Shown one piece after another: positions 58,276 through 64,000 of a stretch of DNA of 64,000 nucleotides. The stretch spans positions 62,001 through 126,000 of the forward strand of contig NZ_MYFO02000012.1 of the NCBI RefSeq assembly GCF_004514475.2. Reading direction: 5' to 3'. Origin of the DNA: Paenibacillus athensensis (GTDB lineage Bacteria; Bacillota; Bacilli; Paenibacillales; NBRC-103111). The first letter of the stretch is position 1, and each line of letters starts with the position of its first letter. A program made the translations under genes and the position numbers. The notes beneath the pieces were generated by a model that saw nothing but the letters and a program-made list of their open reading frames with translations, was not told where the DNA came from and did no database searches.

Positions 58276-58383
58276 ATGCGCTGGCCGCGAGGAAGGTCGC
58301 ACTTATGGTTGGAGCACGCGCATGCGCAAAAACCCATAAGTCCGCAAGGGATTCACAGGCGTATTCATGCTTCCATAAAATAA

Positions 58384-58415
58384 AAAGCCCGTCGGAGCCA
58401 ATCTCCACGGGCTTT
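58384..58415. terminator. Bidirectional terminator between the divergent carotenoid gene and trhO
   Basis: AAAGCCCGT (58384-58392) pairs with ACGGGCTTT (58407-58415), with A and T runs outside; serves the two convergent genes. Confidence 0.85.
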
Positions 58416-58422
58416 ATCGGCA

Positions 58423-59328
58423 TTACGCTTCCAGACGGGCCATCGTCTGTTCCTCGCATTCCTTGGAGCAAAAGCGGTTATGCTCCTCCTCACAAGCTTC
58501 GCAGCAAATGTGCTGCAGGTGGCAGTAATCGTTGGCGCAGTTGACGTAGCGGTCTTCAGGCTTGCCGCAATGGTGGCAGTGGCCGATGACGACGTCTTCG
58601 GCGGTGCGGTTGATCGGCACGGAAATGCGTTCGTCAAATACGTAGCATTTGCCGTCGAACAACCGCCCCTGCACCTCGGGGTCCTTCCCGTAGGTCACGA
58701 TCCCACCGTCGAGCTGATACACTTCCTTGAAGCCTTCCTTGAGCAAAAAGCCGGACAGCTTTTCGCAGCGAATGCCCCCGGTGCAATAGGTCAGCACCGG
58801 CCGGTCCTTATACTGCTCCAGATTGCTGCGAATCCATTCGGGAAATTCGCGAGTGGATTCGACCTCCGGCCGGATCGCGCCGCGAAAATGACCGATGTCG
58901 TATTCATAATTGTTGCGGCCGTCGAGCACGAGGACGTCTTCCTGCTGCAGCTTCTCGTAAAAATCCTTAGGCGACAGATGCGTGCCCGTCAGGTCGTTCG
59001 GGTTGACGTCTTCTTCGAGACGGAAGGTCACCAGCTCTTTTTTCGGCCGGACAAAAATTTTCTGAAACGCGTGTTTGTCGCTTTCGTCGATTTTGAAAAC
59101 GAGATCGCGGAACAGCGGCATGTGCCGCATCATTTGCATGTACGCGTCGGTTTGCTCGACCGTGCCGGACAGCGTGCCGTTGATCCCTTCGGGGGCGATC
59201 AGAATACGGCCCTTCACGCCGAGCCGTTTGCAATAGGCGAGGTGCTCGCGAGCCAAAGCCTCGGGGTCCTCAACCGTGACGAATTTATAGTAGAGTAAAA
59301 TGCGGTATGGAGCTTCTCCCGTTGTCAT
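58423..59328 (-). CDS. trhO: tRNA uridine(34) hydroxylase TrhO (rhodanese family)
   Basis: 301 residues. An N-terminal acylphosphatase-like part ([33 protein letters not shown]), a rhodanese domain with active Cys in [11 protein letters not shown], and a Cys-rich C-terminus ([31 protein letters not shown]) that binds zinc. It makes 5-hydroxyuridine at the wobble position of some tRNAs using oxygen. AGGTGG is seven bases before the ATG at 59328; a TTG six bases earlier is less likely. Confidence 0.93.
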   Translation of the reverse strand: MTTGEAPYRILLYYKFVTVEDPEALAREHLAYCKRLGVKGRILIAPEGINGTLSGTVEQTDAYMQMMRHMPLFRDLVFKIDESDKHAFQKIFVRPKKELVTFRLEEDVNPNDLTGTHLSPKDFYEKLQQEDVLVLDGRNNYEYDIGHFRGAIRPEVESTREFPEWIRSNLEQYKDRPVLTYCTGGIRCEKLSGFLLKEGFKEVYQLDGGIVTYGKDPEVQGRLFDGKCYVFDERISVPINRTAEDVVIGHCHHCGKPEDRYVNCANDYCHLQHICCEACEEEHNRFCSKECEEQTMARLEA

Positions 59329-59403
59329 TGTCAAACCACCTAATCTTGTGTATTGCAGGCTGCCTGCAGCCTAAGCCTATAGTGACACAAAACGGCGCAT
59401 AAT

Positions 59404-61449
59404 TCAATCGCCTGCGGCGCTGCCGGGGGCGAACGCCGCGCTCGTTGGCCCGTCGGCCTCGCCGGGCTTGTGCCGCTTGCGGGTGTCGGAGGGGTCGGAG
59501 CCCGCGCTTGGGGAGACGGTGTAGCGTTCGGCGACGGCCGGGTCAGAGCGATCTTCGCTCAGATCGCCAATTTTGTTACGCGAGCTGCCGTCCAGGTTGT
59601 ACGCGTCCGCGCCGATATGCCGTCCTGCGAGGGCCGCGCTTGCTGCATTCGCTGTTCCGTCTGCGTCCGTGCCAGCGTGCCGTTCGGCGAGGGCCGCGCT
59701 TGCCGCATTCGCTGCGCCGTCTGCGTCCGCGCCGGTGTGCCGTTCGGCGAGAGCTGCGCTTGCCGCATTCGCTGCGCCGTCTGCGTTCGCGCCGTCCGCC
59801 GCCGTGCCATCGGCATCGCCGCCCGCCGCGCAGCGGTTGCCGCCACGGCGCTTCGCTGCACGCATGGCTTGCTGCGCGGCCGCAAGCAGCGTGCGGGCAT
59901 CGCTGCCATCGACGGGCGCGCTCGCGGCGCCGACGCTCGCCGTGACGACGAGCTCGCGGCCGCTGACGACGAGCGGCTTGGCGAATTGCTCGACGATGTG
60001 GGCGGCGATTTTGGGCACGTCGTCCGGCGAACCGACGTCGGGCAGCAGGACGGCAAAGGCGTCGTCGCCAATGCGGGCGAGCAGCGCTCCGAGCGGGATG
60101 CAGTGGGCCAGCCGTCCTGCGGCCTCGCGCAGCAGCCGGTCGCCGAAATCGTGGCCGAATTGCGCGTTGACTTGTCCGAAACGGTCCAGATTCATATAGA
60201 GGACGCTTACGCCACGCGAGCCGCCGCCCTCGGCGGAGGTCAACTGCTTGTCGACGTTCTCCAGAAGGGAGCGGCGATTGTGCAGGTTTGTCAGCTCGTC
60301 GTAATATGTTAAATAGCGGTATTCATGGAACGCTTTTTTGCTGTCGTGAACATCCTTGGCCATGACGAAAATGCCAACGGTCCGGCCGTCGGGCGCAATG
60401 GGAATGGCCGTCATCAGCATGCCGCGTGTCTGACCGCTGCGGGTCAATAGAGCGGTAGCGAACGAGCAGGCTTGTCCCTTGAGCGCCTGATACAGCTGCT
60501 GCAGGGTCAGCTCGACTTCGCTTGGACTGATGCAGCCAATCAGCGATCTGCCGATCAGCTCATCCGCGTCATAGCCGCTCAGCGTGTTCATCGCCGGATT
60601 GACATGCGTGAAGCGAATCATCAGATCGAGCCGGAAGACGGCGTCGGGATTGCGCTCGTACAGCACGTCGTAATGCGTCTCTTCCTGCAGAGCCGCTTCT
60701 TCGGCGGCGAGACATTGACGCTCAATCGACGTCTCCAGCAGGTGGAGCGCTACAAGCAGCCCGGACAGGACGATTGTAAAACCGAGCATGTAGACAAGCC
60801 CTGGCGTGACTGCTGCAAACAGCAGCGGCTGGGCGACGGACAAAGCGAGCGCGGTCAACATGGGCAGCAGGACGGCGGCGATTCCCGACAGTACGCTGCC
60901 GGCAGCCAGCGCCAGCGGCCTTGGGGCCGCGCCGCGCAGCTCCTGGCGGCGAAAGGCAAGGCGGGTGGCGACGAGCCGGGTGCCGCTGATGCACGTAATC
61001 GTGCTGGCGACCAGCGCGTATTTCCATTGGGCGTAGTGCGGATACGTCAGCGCATAGCCGACGCCGTCGCACACGACGCAGCCGGCAGCGAATAGCAGCT
61101 CGGCGCCGAGCAGCCGCCGCCGCTGCCGGGCGCGAGGGCGCAGACGGAGCACGGTCCAGCTGCTGAGCGTCAGGCACAGCAGCAGGGTGACGGCATAGTA
61201 GCCGGCGTTGCCTGCCAGCGGCAGCGCAACGTCCAGCGCCAAACGGCACAGTAAATAAGCCAGCCATGTGCAGAGGCCAAGCCCCGCAGCGCCGAGCAGC
61301 AGGGCCGGTTTATCGCCGGGGGCGGCGAGCGGGGCTTGCGCGCAGCGCTTCTGCAGTCGGGTCGCTCCCAGACTGCCCAGCGAGGATACGGCCAGAGCGG
61401 CCAGCAAATAGCCGAATTGAAATTGACTCAGGTCGGGCGGGTGAAGCAA
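59404..61449 (-). CDS. Membrane PAS-GGDEF protein with degenerate GGDEF motif and repeat tail
   Basis: 681 residues: about eight N-terminal transmembrane helices (1-250), a PAS domain (ERNPDAVFRLDLMIRFTHVNP, about 270-370), a GGDEF domain (YYDELTNLHNRRSLLENV, about 385-545) and a low-complexity C-terminus with three 20-residue repeats (about 556-616). The signature position reads RIGDDAF instead of RxGGDEF, so diguanylate cyclase activity is doubtful and a c-di-GMP/GTP-sensing or inactive role is possible. The start is a TTG with GAGGG six bases upstream. Confidence 0.82.
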   Translation of the reverse strand: MLHPPDLSQFQFGYLLAALAVSSLGSLGATRLQKRCAQAPLAAPGDKPALLLGAAGLGLCTWLAYLLCRLALDVALPLAGNAGYYAVTLLLCLTLSSWTVLRLRPRARQRRRLLGAELLFAAGCVVCDGVGYALTYPHYAQWKYALVASTITCISGTRLVATRLAFRRQELRGAAPRPLALAAGSVLSGIAAVLLPMLTALALSVAQPLLFAAVTPGLVYMLGFTIVLSGLLVALHLLETSIERQCLAAEEAALQEETHYDVLYERNPDAVFRLDLMIRFTHVNPAMNTLSGYDADELIGRSLIGCISPSEVELTLQQLYQALKGQACSFATALLTRSGQTRGMLMTAIPIAPDGRTVGIFVMAKDVHDSKKAFHEYRYLTYYDELTNLHNRRSLLENVDKQLTSAEGGGSRGVSVLYMNLDRFGQVNAQFGHDFGDRLLREAAGRLAHCIPLGALLARIGDDAFAVLLPDVGSPDDVPKIAAHIVEQFAKPLVVSGRELVVTASVGAASAPVDGSDARTLLAAAQQAMRAAKRRGGNRCAAGGDADGTAADGANADGAANAASAALAERHTGADADGAANAASAALAERHAGTDADGTANAASAALAGRHIGADAYNLDGSSRNKIGDLSEDRSDPAVAERYTVSPSAGSDPSDTRKRHKPGEADGPTSAAFAPGSAAGD
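59603..59782 (-). repeat. Three 60-bp tandem repeats in the tail of the GGDEF gene
   Basis: Units 59603-59662, 59663-59722 and 59723-59782 differ at only a few positions each. They encode 20-residue units containing AANAASAALAERH. Sixty bp is a multiple of three, so copy-number change would keep the frame. Confidence 0.9.
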
Positions 61450-61765
61450 ACGATTCCCTCATCTCTTTGAATATAATCTGACGCAGCAGGGCGTGTGTGA
61501 ACAGCCTTCTTGATTATATGCAAAAAGCTTCGACATTGTTGTCGAAATTTGGTGATTAATTGAAAAAAGATAGCGTATCCTGCTAAAAAGTGCTAACCGA
61601 ACCGTCTGGCTCCGGGACAGAATGTGAACCATTCTGGTTATAGAGCCCGGCGACGGATCTAGGGGGAGCCGCCGATCCCGTTGCAGCCCGGGTAGCGCAC
61701 AAGGCAAGCGCAACGAGCTGCCCGCAAAGCCCAGCCGCAGATGCGTCAGTCCCCGCGCATAGACA
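61450..61765. other. Intergenic region between spoVR and the GGDEF gene, possibly a structured leader
   Basis: About 315 bases without a convincing gene. A hairpin AGAATG / CATTCT lies at 61619-61635, and GC-rich segments around 61640-61705 (CCCGG, GGATC, GCCG pairs) could fold. Read on the minus strand it is the leader of the GGDEF gene. It did not match any riboswitch consensus I know, including c-di-GMP-I. Confidence 0.4.
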
Positions 61766-61810
61766 AAGACGCTTTCATTACGACCATGCCAATCGGTCTG
61801 AAAGCGTCTT
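61766..61810 (-). terminator. Terminator of spoVR
   Basis: AAGACGCTTTCA (61766-61777) pairs perfectly with TGAAAGCGTCTT (61799-61810), with an inner GACC/GGTC pairing; 41 bases after the stop. Confidence 0.88.
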
Positions 61811-61851
61811 GTACTTGCGAAGTCCTATTCAGGCGGGGGCGCAGCATGCAG

Positions 61852-63276
61852 CTACAAAAACCGGCGGTGATGCTTTTTGCCGTCATACGTGAATTGGACC
61901 TTCTTATCTTCGACAGTCGTTTCCAGATGGACAGGCTTGCCCCAGAGCCGGTAGATGTAGGGCAGCGTTTTTTCCACGTATTTCAGGTCCAGCTCGACGC
62001 CTTCGAACGCATGCTTGAGGAACAGCTCGCCGCTCCGCTGGTAATCGCCGTCCTCGACGACGAGATAAGGAAAGCCGCCGTTGACGCGCGAGTAGACGAG
62101 CTGGTCGCGAATATGCTCCCACGTTTTGTCGGTAATTTTCCATTCCGGGCCTTTTTTCTCGAAAATGTACAAATCGAGGTCGGCGACAAGCTCTCTGGTC
62201 AAATAATTGCGGATGAAGGAGGTATCCGAGTCGTATTCGCGCACCTCGAACATTTTTTGCCGGCCCTCTCCGGGCTTGCGGTTATGCCGGCGCATCTCTT
62301 CGTCGGTAGGATGGTCCCAGCGTTTTTCGATATCTTCGAAAATTTTCAGCCCCAGGTAATACGGATTGAGGCTGTGGCGCGACGGCTGGACGACGGAGGA
62401 GTTCAGCTTCGAGTATTCAATTGTCTCTTCTTCGGTCAGATCCAGCTCGCGCATAATGCGTTGGTGCCAATACGAGGCCCAGCCTTCATTCATGATTTTC
62501 GTTTCCATTTGCGGCCAAAAATAGAGCATTTCGTCGCGCATCATCGTGAGGATGTCTCGCTGCCAATCCTCCAGATACGGCGCATACTCCTCGATGAATA
62601 GGAGCAAATCCTTCTCCGGCTTCGGCGGGAAGCGGCGCGCGTCCTCTTTGTCGGGCGGCTGCTCAGTCTTGGGCTCGTCGAGCTCCCACAGGTCGTCGTA
62701 GCTGCCAGATAAGTCTCGACGGACGCTTGGTGGTTTTTTGGCTTCCTTGGCGGTCCGCTCGGGGCGGCGGGAGCGGTTCAGGCTCGGATCGACGTGCTCC
62801 TGAATCGCCAGAACGGCGTCAAGAAACTTCTCGACCTCGGCCGAGCCGTATTCCAGCTCGTATTGACGGATGCGTTCCGCAGTCGCCGACATGCTTTCGA
62901 CCATGTTGCGGTTTGTTTTGGAAAAACGAACGTTGTTTTTGAAAAAATCACAGTGCGCGAGCACGTGCGCTACGATCAGCTTGTTCTGGATTAGCGAGTT
63001 GCCGTCCAGCAAAAACGCGTAGCACGGGTCGGAGTTGATGACCAGCTCATAGATTTTGCTCAAGCCTAGATCGTATTGCGTTTTCATGCGGTGAAAATTT
63101 TTGCCGAAGCTCCAATGACTGAACCGCGTCGGCATCCCGTAGGCGCCGAATGTATAAATGATGTCCGCCGGACAAATTTCATAGCGCATCGGATAAAAAT
63201 CGAGCCCGAAGCCGGTGGCGATTTCCGTAATTTCGGCAATGGCCCGTTCGAGCTGCTTTTTGTCCTCGCCCAACAT
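61852..63276 (-). CDS. spoVR: Stage V sporulation protein R (SpoVR family)
   Basis: 474 residues, full length for the family (conserved [26 protein letters not shown] split by nothing; [48 protein letters not shown]). In Bacillus it is needed for cortex formation; E. coli YcgB acts with the PrkA homologue YeaG. GAGGAGGG precedes the ATG. An acidic/basic linker near 180-225 ([13 protein letters not shown]) is less conserved. prkA lies 50 kb away in the same window, not adjacent. Confidence 0.95.
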   Translation of the reverse strand: MLGEDKKQLERAIAEITEIATGFGLDFYPMRYEICPADIIYTFGAYGMPTRFSHWSFGKNFHRMKTQYDLGLSKIYELVINSDPCYAFLLDGNSLIQNKLIVAHVLAHCDFFKNNVRFSKTNRNMVESMSATAERIRQYELEYGSAEVEKFLDAVLAIQEHVDPSLNRSRRPERTAKEAKKPPSVRRDLSGSYDDLWELDEPKTEQPPDKEDARRFPPKPEKDLLLFIEEYAPYLEDWQRDILTMMRDEMLYFWPQMETKIMNEGWASYWHQRIMRELDLTEEETIEYSKLNSSVVQPSRHSLNPYYLGLKIFEDIEKRWDHPTDEEMRRHNRKPGEGRQKMFEVREYDSDTSFIRNYLTRELVADLDLYIFEKKGPEWKITDKTWEHIRDQLVYSRVNGGFPYLVVEDGDYQRSGELFLKHAFEGVELDLKYVEKTLPYIYRLWGKPVHLETTVEDKKVQFTYDGKKHHRRFL

Positions 63277-63303
63277 GGTGCATCCCTCCTCTTCTTCCGA
63301 TAT

Positions 63304-63333
63304 ATATATATTTCGCTGGGGAGCGGAATATGA
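63304..63333 (-). promoter_or_regulatory. Tentative sporulation promoter of spoVR
   Basis: On the minus strand TCATATT (63333-63327) fits the sigma-E -35 pattern KMATATT; the -10 that follows at 14-15 bases lies in an AT repeat (AATATATA) and matches CATACAHT only in part. Confidence 0.3.
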
Positions 63334-63341
63334 GGAGAAGC

Positions 63342-63376
63342 AAACGCCCCTGTTTCACGAAGAAACAGAGGCGTTT
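63342..63376 (-). terminator. Terminator of the beta-helix protein gene
   Basis: AAACGCCCCTGTTTC (63342-63356) pairs with GAAACAGAGGCGTTT (63362-63376) with a single C/A mismatch; on the minus strand it follows the stop at 63420. Confidence 0.88.
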
Positions 63377-63419
63377 GTTTTCGCAGGCCAAATCTTGCAT
63401 GGCTGGCTGCAACGAGAGA

Positions 63420-64000
63420 TTAATAAGTGATCGGCAAGTAAATAGGAGCCGGGTATGGATTGACGAATACCGGCGTTGCGCTCCATCCGGTATTGCCCGT
63501 GCCTTGCACAACGGTCATGCCTGTGCCTGTGCTGAGGTAGCCGCCACGGCCCAGGTTGGTTGCGGATAAGTAATTGAACGTTACGGAGCCGGTGTTGGCG
63601 CGGTTTTCGATCGCGTACGTGCCGGTGCCGTTAATTTCGTTGCGGTTCAGCGTAATGCCGGTAATGGTGTTGCCCATAAAATTGAACGCTTCATAGTTGC
63701 TGTCGATGATTTTATTGTCATCCACGTTGATCGTCGCTGTCAGCGGTTGATCCAAAGCGAAGAACCAGATTGCGCCTGTACCGAAGTCCCAGCCGTTGTA
63801 GTAGTCTTCCGAGCCGCAGCGAACGACGACATTGCGCGCGATGGTGATGGTGCCGCTTACCGGCGTCACCGGGGAGAAGCGGTTGCCTACGTGGATACCG
63901 CCGCCTTCCGCTTGTTGGTCGGCCACATAGTTGTCGGTTACGCTGTTGTTTTTGCCGCCGTACAGTGCGATCCCGTTTGCCAGAACCGGCAGCTCCACGC
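63420..64000 (-). CDS. Right-handed beta-helix repeat protein, C-terminal part (partial)
   Basis: The frame enters from the right edge; about 193 codons are visible. Short repeated strands rich in Asn, Gly and Thr (NGIALYGGKNNSVTDNYV; GTITIARNVVVRCGSED; NFMGNTITGITLNRNEING) are typical of parallel beta-helix (pectate-lyase-like/NosD) folds found in secreted carbohydrate-active or surface proteins. The catalytic region, if any, lies outside the window. Confidence 0.75.
   Translation of the reverse strand, partial: VELPVLANGIALYGGKNNSVTDNYVADQQAEGGGIHVGNRFSPVTPVSGTITIARNVVVRCGSEDYYNGWDFGTGAIWFFALDQPLTATINVDDNKIIDSNYEAFNFMGNTITGITLNRNEINGTGTYAIENRANTGSVTFNYLSATNLGRGGYLSTGTGMTVVQGTGNTGWSATPVFVNPYPAPIYLPITY

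Noticed and set aside
61566-61720. Possible c-di-GMP or guanidine riboswitch before the GGDEF gene
   Set aside because: Hairpins are present, but the conserved bases of the c-di-GMP-I, c-di-GMP-II and guanidine-I classes were not found on either strand. Left as a possible structured leader only.

Overview
The window looks like chromosome of a GC-rich, spore-forming Paenibacillaceae bacterium (Paenibacillus/Cohnella type). Pointers are an alpha/beta-type SASP gene with a sigma-G-like promoter, prkA and spoVR, an SLH-domain surface protein, YesMN-type two-component control of a sugar ABC transporter, consistent AGGAGG ribosome sites, and PerR, Fnr and CarH-type regulatory sites of Bacillales style. 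No rRNA, tRNA or CRISPR array was seen.

Layout. 1-7571: a two-component system with two small membrane proteins on the minus strand, divergent from a sugar ABC importer. 7718-13770: SASP, a flavin oxidoreductase, a DUF2161-type protein, PrkA and a PAS sensor kinase. 13858-15870: a peroxide-defence operon (flavin reductase, glutaredoxin, 2-Cys peroxiredoxin) behind two PerR boxes. 15999-25968: acyltransferase, methyltransferase, a LacI-controlled glycoside hydrolase, and a TetR regulator beside a MacB/FtsX-type ABC exporter with palindromic operators. 26103-32879: an accessory region with an ATPase/HNH pair resembling Septu, an AbrB-type regulator, and an AT-rich island holding a DUF4365-like nuclease-domain gene between Rhs, transposase and Fic remnants. 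33049-35566: SLH protein and a DUF817 membrane protein.

35692-46803 is a low-oxygen block: hemerythrin, Fnr, MobA-like protein, a ba3-type oxidase (three genes), then adhE-pflB-pflA. Fnr boxes (TGTGA-N6-TCACA) precede these units. At four promoters the box centre lies exactly 41.5 bp before the start predicted from a TACANT -10 box, so one local regulator probably activates the block.

46993-58275 is a carotenoid block: a seven-gene minus-strand operon (two CrtN-like desaturases, CrtM, CruF-like protein, acyltransferase, glycosyltransferase, CrtP-like oxidase) that resembles an expanded staphyloxanthin pathway, a divergent eighth gene, and a MerR/B12-domain regulator with all the CarH photoreceptor signature residues. 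Copies of TATACAAA phased at 11 bp lie in both the operon promoter and the regulator promoter, which suggests light- and B12-controlled C30 carotenoid synthesis.

58423-64000: TrhO-type tRNA hydroxylase, a GGDEF protein with a degenerate active site and a repeat tail, SpoVR, and the end of a beta-helix protein.
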